Source of the DNA: JAHJRJ01 sp037443685
Lineage (GTDB): Bacteria; Bacteroidota; Ignavibacteria; UBA10030; BY39
Direction of reading: 5' to 3'
Assembly (NCBI GenBank): GCA_037443685.1
Contig: JBBINX010000076.1
Coordinates: 1 to 9,997 of the forward strand
Length of the DNA: 9,997 nucleotides
The translations under genes were made by a program, and so were the position numbers. The notes under the pieces are model-generated. The model did not search any database. It was not told the DNA's origin and saw only the letters and a list, made by a program, of their open reading frames with translations. Below, one piece after another: positions 1-8,100 of the stretch (position 1 is the stretch's first letter; the number at the start of each line of letters is the position of its first letter).

Positions 1-1187
1 AACCTAAAAATAATGAGGAAGTAGTCGATTGTTCAGGCAAATTAATTATGCCCGGGCTTGTAAACTCGCATACACATCTATACTCGGCACTTGCCCGTGG
101 AATGTCGGAACCTAAAAAATTGCCGATTGGTTTTTTAGAAATTTTTCAAAATAAATGGTGGAAGTTAGATGAAGCTCTCGACGAAGAATCAATTTACTAC
201 AGCGCGCTTGTCGGTTCAATCGAAGCAGCGAAGTATGGAACTACAACACTCATCGATCATCACTCTTCACCGAATTACGTTTTTGGTTCATTAGGTACGC
301 TTAAAAATGCAATGGGAGAAGTTGGCTTACGCGGAATTTTATGTTACGAAACCACCGATAGAGGCGGAATAAAAAAACGGAATGAAGGTCTTGATGAAAA
401 CGAAAGTTTCATCGTCGCTCATCAGAACAACCCTATGTTCAGAGGAATGGTTGGAGCGCATGCATCGTTCACGTTGAGTGAAGATTCAATGATAAAACTT
501 GGGGAGCTTGTTGAAAAATATGATATCGGAATTCACATTCACGTTGCTGAAGACAAAGCCGATATTTCGGACTGTTTGGAAAATTATCGGAGTGGTGTTG
601 TCGACCGTTTAAACAAACACGGATTATTAAACAGCAAGTCAATTTATGCACACGGTGTTCATTTGTCAAGGGAGGAATTTAAGAAAGTCAGTAAAGCAAA
701 AACCTGGCTCATTCTTAATCCGCGCTCGAATATGAACAACAATGTCGGTTATGCGCCGGTGAATTTATTGGGACAGCGCTCGGCGCTCGGTACCGACGGT
801 TTTCCCGCCGATATGATTGAGGAAGTGAAATACGGATATTTCAGAAATCAGGAATCCAAAAATAAAACCAGTTTTCCAAGATTACCGGAATTGCTTCAGT
901 CGGGACAGACAATTGTTTCAGAAATTTTTAATCAAAAATTCGGAAATATAGAGATAGGTAATGTTGCCGATTTGGTGATACTAAATTATAATCCTCCAAC
1001 CCCATTGTTTTCTAGTAACTTGCTCAGTCATTTTAGTTTTGGGATAACCTCTTCGAATGTCGAGAGCGTAATGATAAATGGAAAATGGGTGATGTGGAAT
1101 CGACAGTTTTTGGGAGTTGATGAGGAAGTGGTAATGAAAGAAGCAAGTAAAGTTGCTAAGAAGCTTTGGAGAAGAATAAAAATTTAA
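1..1187 (+). CDS. ssnA: SsnA-like amidohydrolase (5' end outside window)
   Basis: Metal-dependent hydrolase of the amidohydrolase superfamily, best matched to the putative aminohydrolase SsnA. The reading frame is open to the left edge (first whole codon at 3) and encodes VVDCSGKLIMPGLVNSHTH, the usual strand leading into the metal site, so the ATG at 48 is internal and the true start lies upstream. Counting from that Met, visible active-site residues are His8 and His10 (HTH), His165 and Glu168 (HIHVAED), His202 (AHGVH) and Asp250 (LGTDG). By family knowledge these correspond to the metal ligands (two His, His, Asp) and the catalytic Glu and His. SsnA-like hallmarks are WWKLDEALDEESIYYS, IDHHSSP and NPRSNMNNNVGY. 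The C-terminus (GNVADLVILNYNPPTPL to the end) is the small composite beta domain and is intact. In E. coli ssnA lies in a cluster with selenium-dependent hydroxylase genes; no such neighbour is visible here. The true substrate is unknown; a cytosolic deaminase or cyclic-amide hydrolase is plausible. Confidence 0.88.
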   Translation, partial: PKNNEEVVDCSGKLIMPGLVNSHTHLYSALARGMSEPKKLPIGFLEIFQNKWWKLDEALDEESIYYSALVGSIEAAKYGTTTLIDHHSSPNYVFGSLGTLKNAMGEVGLRGILCYETTDRGGIKKRNEGLDENESFIVAHQNNPMFRGMVGAHASFTLSEDSMIKLGELVEKYDIGIHIHVAEDKADISDCLENYRSGVVDRLNKHGLLNSKSIYAHGVHLSREEFKKVSKAKTWLILNPRSNMNNNVGYAPVNLLGQRSALGTDGFPADMIEEVKYGYFRNQESKNKTSFPRLPELLQSGQTIVSEIFNQKFGNIEIGNVADLVILNYNPPTPLFSSNLLSHFSFGITSSNVESVMINGKWVMWNRQFLGVDEEVVMKEASKVAKKLWRRIKI

Positions 1188-1323
1188 CAAAATATCTACA
1201 CCGATGATTCAGGATACCCTCTATGAATAAAAAATTGCATAACGATTAATTCACTCCTAAACTCGATAAGCTGTTACTCCAATTTATTCTTTACTGAATC
1301 ATGTCATTCTATTCTTTAATTAA

Positions 1324-1352
1324 TTGCTTAAAATGAAAAAAATGCTTATAAT
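1324..1352 (+). promoter_or_regulatory. Predicted sigma70-type promoter of the envelope operon
   Basis: TTGCTT at 1324-1329 and a perfect TATAAT at 1347-1352 are separated by exactly 17 bp. A TG at 1343-1344 lies one base further upstream than a classical extended -10. The predicted transcript would start near 1359, giving a leader of about 75 nt before the ATG at 1434. It is the best promoter match in the 246-bp gap. If the organism uses a Bacteroidota-type sigma factor with a different consensus, this site may not be the one used. Confidence 0.5.
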
Positions 1353-1398
1353 TAGAGTACATGAAACTTATACGTTGAATCGGGCGTAAAATTGCTGA

Positions 1399-1417
1399 TT
1401 GAATTTATAATATTCAA
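1399..1417 (+). promoter_or_regulatory. Small perfect dyad in the operon leader
   Basis: TTGAAT (1399-1404) and ATTCAA (1412-1417) form a 6-bp perfect inverted repeat around a 7-nt centre that itself contains TATAAT (1406-1411). Another TTGAAT lies at 1375-1380. The dyad sits 6 nt upstream of the AGGA ribosome binding site. It could be an operator, a weak leader hairpin, or chance in AT-rich DNA. The internal TATAAT has no good -35 at suitable spacing. Confidence 0.2.
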
Positions 1418-1423
1418 ATGAAT

Positions 1424-1427
1424 AGGA
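1424..1427 (+). promoter_or_regulatory. Ribosome binding site of the ExbB/TolQ-like gene
   Basis: AGGA lies 6 nt before the ATG at 1434. This favours that start over the internal ATG at codon 14 (position 1473), which would remove the start of the N-terminal segment leading into the first membrane helix. Confidence 0.6.
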
Positions 1428-1433
1428 ATTATA

Positions 1434-2108
1434 ATGGATTTTTTAACACTTTTTAACAAGGGTGGGGTAATTATGTATGCTATCCTGCTCTTATCCTTTG
1501 TAGGGATTTATATCAGTGTCGAAAGATGGCTGACATTACGTAAATCGAAGCCGACAACAAGCGCATTTCAGCTTAAACTAAGAAAGATTTTGGAGAATAA
1601 AAATCTTCAACTCGCTGAGGAATTCTGTATACAGGAAAATTCACCTGCGGGACGTGTAGTTGGGGCTGGTTTAGAAAAAATCAATTATGGACCATTACGC
1701 GTGCGTCAAGCAATGGAAGACCAAGGCCGCGAAGAGGTTCACTATCTTGAGAGGCACTTCGGAATTTTAGCTTCTATCGCCGGTATAGCGCCTATGCTGG
1801 GTTTTTTAGGAACTGTTACAGGTATGATGGAAGCATTCCAAGCGGTTGCCGCCGCCGCTGGACAACCTTCTCCTACAGATTTAGCCGACGGTATTTGGGA
1901 AGCTTTGCTTACGACTATTTTCGGTTTAGCTATTGGTATAATCGCATACGGTTTGTATAATTATCTAGTCAACGCTACTCAAGCATTAATTGGAACCTTG
2001 GAACGTGTAGCCCGTGATGCTTTTGATGCCGTCGAGGAATGTGTTTTTGAAAGTAAAACGTTTGAATCAACCAATTCAACGATCAATTTACATCAAAAGG
2101 AGAAATAA
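1434..2108 (+). CDS. MotA/TolQ/ExbB-family proton channel protein
   Basis: Inner-membrane proton-channel subunit that, with an ExbD/TolR partner, turns proton flow into movement of a TonB/TolA-type transducer. The 224-residue length is normal for the family. Three membrane helices are visible at about residues 12-31, 110-135 and 156-178, with the usual large cytoplasmic segment between the first two. The family signature is strong: GIAPMLGFLGTVTGMMEAF in helix 2 and DLADGIWEALLTTIFGLAIGI in helix 3. Thr127 and Thr160/161 fit the conserved pore threonines. The family has ExbB, TolQ and PomA/MotA branches, and sequence reading alone does not separate ExbB from TolQ. It is the first gene of a six-gene operon; its stop is followed by 2 nt and then the GTG of the ExbD-like gene. 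The tail after about residue 200 is polar and not family-specific. Confidence 0.93.
   Translation: MDFLTLFNKGGVIMYAILLLSFVGIYISVERWLTLRKSKPTTSAFQLKLRKILENKNLQLAEEFCIQENSPAGRVVGAGLEKINYGPLRVRQAMEDQGREEVHYLERHFGILASIAGIAPMLGFLGTVTGMMEAFQAVAAAAGQPSPTDLADGIWEALLTTIFGLAIGIIAYGLYNYLVNATQALIGTLERVARDAFDAVEECVFESKTFESTNSTINLHQKEK
2097..2102 (+). promoter_or_regulatory. Strong Shine-Dalgarno that fixes a GTG start
   Basis: AAGGAG lies within the last codons of the ExbB/TolQ-like gene, 8 nt before the GTG at 2111. No in-frame ATG precedes the membrane helix of the ExbD-like protein, and the next one (codon 25) falls inside that helix. The GTG is therefore the convincing start. Confidence 0.75.
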
Positions 2109-2110
2109 TC

Positions 2111-2527
2111 GTGAACTTTCAGTTTCGCGGTCAACAAAAATTTTTAACAGTATTCCACTTCAGCTCGCTGACTGATATTGTTATGCTTTTGTTGATTTTT
2201 TTTCTATTGACGTCTTCGTTTGTGGTTACTCGTGGAATGAATATCGTTTTGCCTAAAACAGTAATCGGACAACCACCGCAACAAAGGACCATCACAGTCG
2301 CGATTGAGAAGAATAAACAACTATTCTTGAATAACGAACTGATTTCAAAAGAACAGCTCGCAGTTCGGCTTACTGCTGCTCTCGGGAAAGACAAAGAACA
2401 ACAAATTGTTGTCCGCGCAGATAAAGATGTGATTTTACAAGACGTAGTTGAAATTTTAGACATCGCTAAAAGTGTTGGTGCGACGCGTTTGTTTATTGCA
2501 ACAGATGTTATTAAAGTAGATAAATGA
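2111..2527 (+). CDS. ExbD/TolR-family biopolymer transport protein
   Basis: Partner of the proton-channel protein: a single-pass inner-membrane protein with a periplasmic domain. At 138 residues it has normal ExbD/TolR length. After a short cytoplasmic N-terminus comes SSLTDIVMLLLIFFLLTSSF (about residues 18-37). Asp22 sits at the position of the essential proton-carrying aspartate known from ExbD and TolR. The periplasmic part (about 45-138) has the family pattern: a TITVAIEKNKQLFLNNE strand pair, then QIVVRADKDVILQDVVEILDIAKSVGATRLFIAT. The Pro usually found just before the Asp region (TPLVD in many homologues) is replaced, here reading SSLTD. The start is GTG with a strong Shine-Dalgarno. 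The stop overlaps the next start as ATGA, suggesting coupled translation with the transducer gene. Confidence 0.93.
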   Translation: MNFQFRGQQKFLTVFHFSSLTDIVMLLLIFFLLTSSFVVTRGMNIVLPKTVIGQPPQQRTITVAIEKNKQLFLNNELISKEQLAVRLTAALGKDKEQQIVVRADKDVILQDVVEILDIAKSVGATRLFIATDVIKVDK

Positions 2528-3225
2528 AAACTTTTATCCTTCCAAATATTACTGACCGGAAAACCAGAATTACATCGGCTATAGTTACTTTGGTGATGCA
2601 TCTGATTATTTTAGTTCTGATGATAATTTTTATATCAGTAAAACCTGAAGTAGCTGAGATTATTGAGTTAGATTGGGGTTCGAGCAGTGGTGCGCCAAAT
2701 CGGACAATAGAAGAGACAGATGAAGTTAAAAAAGCTCAGCAAGAAGCTTCGGCGCCACAAGGTGCAACTGAAGAATCAAAAGTTGAATTACCACAAATGA
2801 AAAGTAGCTCAGAAGAAGTAATTCCAGCAGCTGATAAAGTTGTAAAGAAATCTATTGTCGGTAAGAAAACCCAAAAAAAAACTGTTGAGGATGTACCATT
2901 AACTCCTAAACGAATTCGCGCAGGCGGTGCAGGTAAAACGACAGGATATTCGATTGAGTGGACGGGAGTTGGGTCTCGCAGATTGTTGAGTGGTCGCATT
3001 CCAACTTATCCTGAAGGAACCGATAAAGAAATGCCAGTTGTTTTACAATTTATGGTGCTACCCGATGGGTCATTATCAAGTATAATCCCGCTTAAGCGTT
3101 CTGATGAGTTGTTAGAACGTGAAGCTTTAGCCGCATTACGCACCTGGCGATTCGACCCGTTGCCGCCACAATTTGAACAAAAAGCCCAAACAGGAAAAGT
3201 AACTTTTATTTTTAAATTAGAGTAA
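2524..3225 (+). CDS. TonB/TolA-like energy transducer
   Basis: Inner-membrane-anchored transducer expected to carry the motion of the ExbB/ExbD-type motor across the periplasm to an outer-membrane partner. The 233 residues divide into a short cytoplasmic N-terminus, one membrane anchor (about 16-38, including His26, reminiscent of the anchor histidine of TonB), a charged linker (about 55-135) rich in Glu, Lys, Ser and Ala, and a C-terminal TonB-type domain (about 155-232). That domain shows PTYPEG, VVLQFMVLPDGSLSSIIPLKRS and ALAALRTWRFDPLPP, the typical YP and W+F.P signatures of PF03544. The linker lacks the long Pro-Lys/Pro-Glu repeats of classical TonB and looks more TolA-like in composition, though much shorter than TolA. 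It begins inside the stop of the ExbD-like gene with only a weak ribosome site, so it probably relies on translational coupling. Family membership is sure; whether its partner is a TonB-dependent receptor or a Pal-like protein is open. Confidence 0.9.
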   Translation: MKTFILPNITDRKTRITSAIVTLVMHLIILVLMIIFISVKPEVAEIIELDWGSSSGAPNRTIEETDEVKKAQQEASAPQGATEESKVELPQMKSSSEEVIPAADKVVKKSIVGKKTQKKTVEDVPLTPKRIRAGGAGKTTGYSIEWTGVGSRRLLSGRIPTYPEGTDKEMPVVLQFMVLPDGSLSSIIPLKRSDELLEREALAALRTWRFDPLPPQFEQKAQTGKVTFIFKLE

Positions 3226-3244
3226 CATTAACAAAAACAAAAAA

Positions 3245-3248
3245 GGAA
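3245..3248 (+). promoter_or_regulatory. Ribosome binding site of the OmpA-family gene
   Basis: GGAA within an AAAAGGAA context ends 7 nt before the ATG at 3256, in an otherwise A-rich 30-nt gap. It supports this start, which also gives a clean signal peptide. Confidence 0.5.
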
Positions 3249-3255
3249 TAACCTT

Positions 3256-5130
3256 ATGACAAAAAAAACAAAAACAATCGTTCTACTAATTCTATTTTCA
3301 ATGGTTACATTCAATGCTTTCTCTCAGGAAAAATTACAACCGATGTGGTGGTTTGGTTTGAGTGGCGGAGCAAATTTTAATTTTCACAGCGGTGAGATCC
3401 AATCACTCAATACATCAGTTCCTTCCGTTCCAGAGTTTAAGAAAGGATTTGGTATGGGTTTATTTATGGCGCCTCTTTTAGAATACCGTCCGCACCCGGT
3501 TTGGGGTGGGATGATTACGATTGGTTTCGATGGACGTGGAGGTAAATTCGATGATGTGAATGTCGGGACAATCAAACATTCACTCGAAACTTCTATGAAT
3601 TATATCAGTGTGGAGCCGAGTTTAAGAATAACTCCATTTTACGCAAATCTTTACTTTTTTGCAGGACCGCGTTTAGGTTTCAACGTTGCTAAATCGTATA
3701 CATACGATTCAACTGGTGGTTCACAAATAAAAGGTGACTGGAGTAACGCAAGGGGAACTGCGTTCGGTGGACAAATCGGTGTCGGTTATGATATAGGTCT
3801 AACAAACCCCGATGCAAATACACAGATCCAATGCTCACCGTATTTAGCTCTGCATCTTGGGCAAGGTCCACGTTCTATCGAGAAATGGTCATTGACTACT
3901 TTACGGGCAGGTATTGCTCTCAAATTTGGAAGTACAACCGAGATGAAAAAAGTTGCTGAGAGAGAAGTAAGTTTCTCTGTAAAAACACCAAAAATTATTC
4001 CTGTGGCAAGAAAAGTACAAGAAACTTTCCCACTTCGTAATTATATCTTTTTCGATGAAGTATCTACAAAAATTCCTTCACGATATGTTCAACTCCTAGA
4101 GGGGCAAGCTAACTCTTTCAAGTCAGAATCTTTGATAGAGCCGCAGCCAACAGATTTAACCGGTAGATCGGGGAGACAGCTTACAGTATATTATAACACG
4201 CTGAATATTTTTGCTGACCGTTTGAGAAATAATCATGACGCAACAATTCAATTGAACGGTTCGAGCGACCGAGGCGCTGCTCAAGGCAAAGCTTATGCGG
4301 AATCAATTAAAGATTATTTTGTAAATATTTTCGGAATTAATCCTAAAAGGATTATTACAACCGGCAGCGAACGGCCATCAATTCCTACTTCGCAACCAGG
4401 TGGAACCCGTGAACTGGATTTAGTTAAACCCGAAGACCGCCGGGTAGAAATTACAAGCAATTCATTAGATATACTTGCACCAATCGAAATAATTTCGTTC
4501 CAAGAAGATCCGATCGATAGTTATATCATATTCACAGCATCTGGAGCTGAAGATGTGCTCGCTTCCTGGATGGTTGAAGTAACAGACCAAAAGGGTATAA
4601 CAAAAAATTACGGTCCATTCACTAGTGAACAAGAGCGTATTTCAGGAAAAGAAATATTGGGTGCTATCAACGAGGGTCTTTATAAAGTTGAACTCGTAGG
4701 TCAAACTAAAGGTGGGCAAATAATCCGTAAAGAAGAAAATATTCGGCTTGTAAAAGCTGTTAAACCGGAGGACGATTTTGGATTACGCTACAGTATATTA
4801 TTCGAGTTCGACCAGTCAAAAACAGTTGCTACATATGACCGATTTCTTTCAACAGTTGTTGCACCATTAATTCCCGATGGCGGCAGTGTCATCATTCACG
4901 GCCACACAGATATTGTTGGCGAGGAAAGTCATAACTTAAAGCTTTCACGCGAACGTTCACGTGATGCAATGCAAGTTATTGAACGCGAACTAGGTAAAAC
5001 CGGTAAGAAGCGTGTAAAATTCGATACATACGGTTTTGGCGAAGATGTACGCCGGGCACCGTTTGAAAACCGCTTCCCAGAAGAAAGATTTTATAATCGA
5101 ACTGTTATAATTGAAATCGTTCCAGAATAA
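3256..5130 (+). CDS. Outer-membrane barrel protein with two OmpA-like domains
   Basis: Predicted outer-membrane protein linking that membrane to peptidoglycan; 624 residues. A Sec signal peptide occupies about 1-23 (cleavage after AFS). Residues about 30-225 look like a small beta-barrel: alternating, aromatic- and glycine-rich strands such as WWFGLSGGANFNF, LYFFAGPRLGFNV and TAFGGQIGVGYDIG. Residues about 261-401 resemble a degenerate OmpA domain (start NYIFFDE, end PEDRRVEIT) in which the central motif is shortened to SSDRGAAQGKAYAESI. Residues about 408-500 form a beta-rich, Ig-like spacer. Residues about 510-624 are a convincing OmpA_C domain: ILFEFDQSKT, then HGHTDIVGEESHNLKLSRER, then FYNRTVIIEI. 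Asp552 and Arg567 lie 15 residues apart, as do the diaminopimelate-contacting Asp and Arg of characterised OmpA domains. In the operon it takes the place Pal holds in Tol-Pal systems, but it has no lipobox. The barrel assignment is by pattern, not by modelling. Confidence 0.85.
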   Translation: MTKKTKTIVLLILFSMVTFNAFSQEKLQPMWWFGLSGGANFNFHSGEIQSLNTSVPSVPEFKKGFGMGLFMAPLLEYRPHPVWGGMITIGFDGRGGKFDDVNVGTIKHSLETSMNYISVEPSLRITPFYANLYFFAGPRLGFNVAKSYTYDSTGGSQIKGDWSNARGTAFGGQIGVGYDIGLTNPDANTQIQCSPYLALHLGQGPRSIEKWSLTTLRAGIALKFGSTTEMKKVAEREVSFSVKTPKIIPVARKVQETFPLRNYIFFDEVSTKIPSRYVQLLEGQANSFKSESLIEPQPTDLTGRSGRQLTVYYNTLNIFADRLRNNHDATIQLNGSSDRGAAQGKAYAESIKDYFVNIFGINPKRIITTGSERPSIPTSQPGGTRELDLVKPEDRRVEITSNSLDILAPIEIISFQEDPIDSYIIFTASGAEDVLASWMVEVTDQKGITKNYGPFTSEQERISGKEILGAINEGLYKVELVGQTKGGQIIRKEENIRLVKAVKPEDDFGLRYSILFEFDQSKTVATYDRFLSTVVAPLIPDGGSVIIHGHTDIVGEESHNLKLSRERSRDAMQVIERELGKTGKKRVKFDTYGFGEDVRRAPFENRFPEERFYNRTVIIEIVPE

Positions 5131-5148
5131 AATCTAATCTTAATATAA

Positions 5149-8100
5149 ATGTTCAAATTAAAATCTGTTATTAATATCCTGTTTGGAACCTTCGTGGTTG
5201 CGAGTATTGCTTTTTCTCAAATACCACAACACAGCGAAAAGGATTTTCAAAGTGTAATTGAAAGGTCTGAACGCTGGATACAAACAGGTTCGTATTCAAC
5301 GGCACGTCAGGAACTTGAGAGGATAATTCAATTCGTCCCAATTACAGAACGGCGTGCCGATATTATTTATCTGCTCGTTTATGGTTCTTATTTGGATGAA
5401 GACTACGAAAGAGCGTTTCATTGGTCGGATGCATTTTTATTCGAGTATCCAAATGACGGGCGAAGGGGTTCAATTCTTTTTATTCGAGGAGTTTCGTCTG
5501 TTCAAACACAACGGTACGACGATGCTGTTAAGTCCCTGAATGAGTTTCTTGCAAAATATCCCGATCATTCGCATCGCGGTGCTACTTATCATTGGCTGGC
5601 TATGGCTGAGCTTGAACTCGAACAGTTCGAAAAAGCAGAATCCGATTTTCAAAGTTGCCTTAGCGACCCAGCATCCGTCGAATATCACGACGATGCTCTG
5701 TTAGGACTCGCAATATTCTTTGAGCGACGCAACAATTTTGATTCTGCCGCTGAAAAGTTGGAACAGCTTATTCATAAGTTTCCTCACTCACCGACGATAA
5801 CAGATGCAAATCTTCGTTTAGCTTCCGTGTATCTTATACTCGGAAAACCGAATCGCTCTGTAGAGCTACTCCGCGACTTAAAAATAAATTATGCTTCGCA
5901 GTTAGAAGAATATCTATTGTTAAACGCCGAAGCATATTATCAAACGGGCAACTACAAAAAAGCGATTTCAAATTACGAAAAATTTTTAAAGGAATTTTAT
6001 TTAAGTCCGTTAACTCGTTCTGCTCGTTACGGCTTGGCTTGGGCTTTACTTAAAGATGGAAATCCGGAATCCGCTAAAAAAGAATTTAATCTACTGTGTT
6101 TTGGTAAAGATTCACTAGCCGATATTTCATTGTTCCAGTCGGGTGTTATATCACTTCTTTATGGGAAGGAGGCCGATGCTGTCGATGCTTTTGAAAAACT
6201 TACTGACCGTTCGCCTTATGAATATTATGCTGAGCGGGCATATTTTCAACGCGGGCTTATAAGTTATAAAAATGAACGTTACCGTGAAGCACGCCGCTTC
6301 TTCCAGCTCGCCGCTAGGTTATTTCCCGATGGGAATCTACAAGCAGACTCATACCTGATGTTGGGTGAGTCGAATATGGCAATTCGCGAATTTGCTCCCG
6401 CTCAAAATGCCTTTGCGCAAATCAGAAAACTTAACACATCTAAAGAAATTAATGCACAAGCTCTTTTTCAGGAAGGCGTTGCACTTTACCATTTAGGTAG
6501 GTTTAAAACCAGCTCTGACCGGTTCGATGACTTAATTCGTCAATTCCCAAAGCACAAACAAATTGCAGAAATTTATTACTGGCGCGGCGAGGCATTGTAT
6601 CAAGATAGCCGCTATGATGCTGCTGAGCGTTCGTTTGCAGAAGCTTTTAAGTTGCTAACAGAAAATCCGAAACGAGTCGATGCTTTGTACGGACTTGCTT
6701 GGTCGCAATTTGAGCAGAAAAAGTTTTTGCAAGCCGCAGAATCGTTCGATCGTTTCACGCGTGAATATCCAGAAAGCAATAACTCAATCGAAGCTTCACT
6801 CCGAAAAGCTGATTGCTACTTTTTTATGCGGGACTACGATAAATCGAGCACTCTCTATGCTTCATTGGCAATCGCAAAAAAGGGAGAGAAGTATTCTGAA
6901 TATGCGGCATTCCAATTAGCAATGTCTTATATCCAACGGGGCGATAACCAACGCGGTATCGAACACTTGCGAATGTTTTTGTTAAAATTTCCAGAATCGA
7001 TGTACAATGAAGTTGTTCAATTTAATATCGGATGGATTTATTTTTCAAGTGAACAATACGCAAACGCATTGACTGAGTTCAGAATTTTGCTTGTAAGATT
7101 TCCAGAGAGCCAATTGATACCACGTGTATTTTTTAATATGGGCGATGCGTATTACAATTTACGGCAATTCGATAGTTCGCGTGTTTACTATCAGAAAGTT
7201 ATCGAACAATTTTCGAATAGTCCGCTCGTAACCGATGCGCTGTCCGGCTTGCAATACACTTTTGAAGCTGAAGGGCGAGTATCCGAAGCTATAGCGGTTA
7301 TTGATAGATTTCTGAGTTCAAAGACGACAGGTAATGCCGAAGAAGAGTTGCTCCTTCGTAAGGGAGATATTTTCTTTAGTCAAGGTGATTTTGTTAACGC
7401 AATTGCAGAGTATCAAAAGTTGTTGAGTTTAAAACCAAGTCGGAACATACAGGCGAAAGCTCTCAACCAATTGGGAAGGTGTTATGAGTTAGAAAACAAT
7501 TTACCTCGTGCAATATCATACTATGAAATGATTGTGAATGAATATTCGGATACCGAGATTGCATCAAGTTCGACTCTCACTTTAGGTATATTGTTGTTAA
7601 AACATAAACGTACAGAAGATGCTATCAAAGTTTTTAAAAATTATGAAAGAAATTTTATCGATTCCCCTTTCTTGTCAGAAGTCCGTTATCAAATAGGCAT
7701 GGCATTATTGGCGGATAAGAGAAATGCAGAAGCGATGGTACAATTCCAGTCGCTAATCCAGTTACACACGACTGATATTTTTGCCGATAGAAGCCGGCTT
7801 CAAATTGCACGCTTGCTGATGGGGCGCAAAGAATATCGCTATTCGATAGATACACTTGAGAATATTGTAGCGCGACGCGGCGACGATGTAGCAGCCGAGG
7901 CATTATTAATTATCGGCGAAAACTATCTTCTATTAAAAAAAACTAAAGAAGCCCTTCAAGCTTTTAAAGACTTGATAGGTCAATACGATGAATATCAAGC
8001 ATTAATCGAAAGGGCAAAGTTAGGCGCGGGTGAATGTTACGAACGTCTGCGCGATCGCAAATCGGCTCGTGAACTTTATGAAGATGTCGCAAAAACCGGT

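Noticed and set aside
48..50. ATG at 48 as the true start of the amidohydrolase
   Set aside because: The frame is open to the left edge and encodes typical amidohydrolase residues (VVDCSGKLI) just before it. The Met is part of the conserved MPG motif, so the start lies outside the window.
1218..1240. Possible terminator after the amidohydrolase (ATTCA ... TGAAT)
   Set aside because: A 5-bp AT-rich stem with a 12-nt loop followed by A rather than T residues would not be stable or typical.
2131..2601. 156-residue reverse-strand open frame
   Set aside because: It lies over the well-supported ExbD-like and TonB-like genes, its translation is low-complexity and Ser/Thr-rich, and it has no recognisable domain; a shadow frame.
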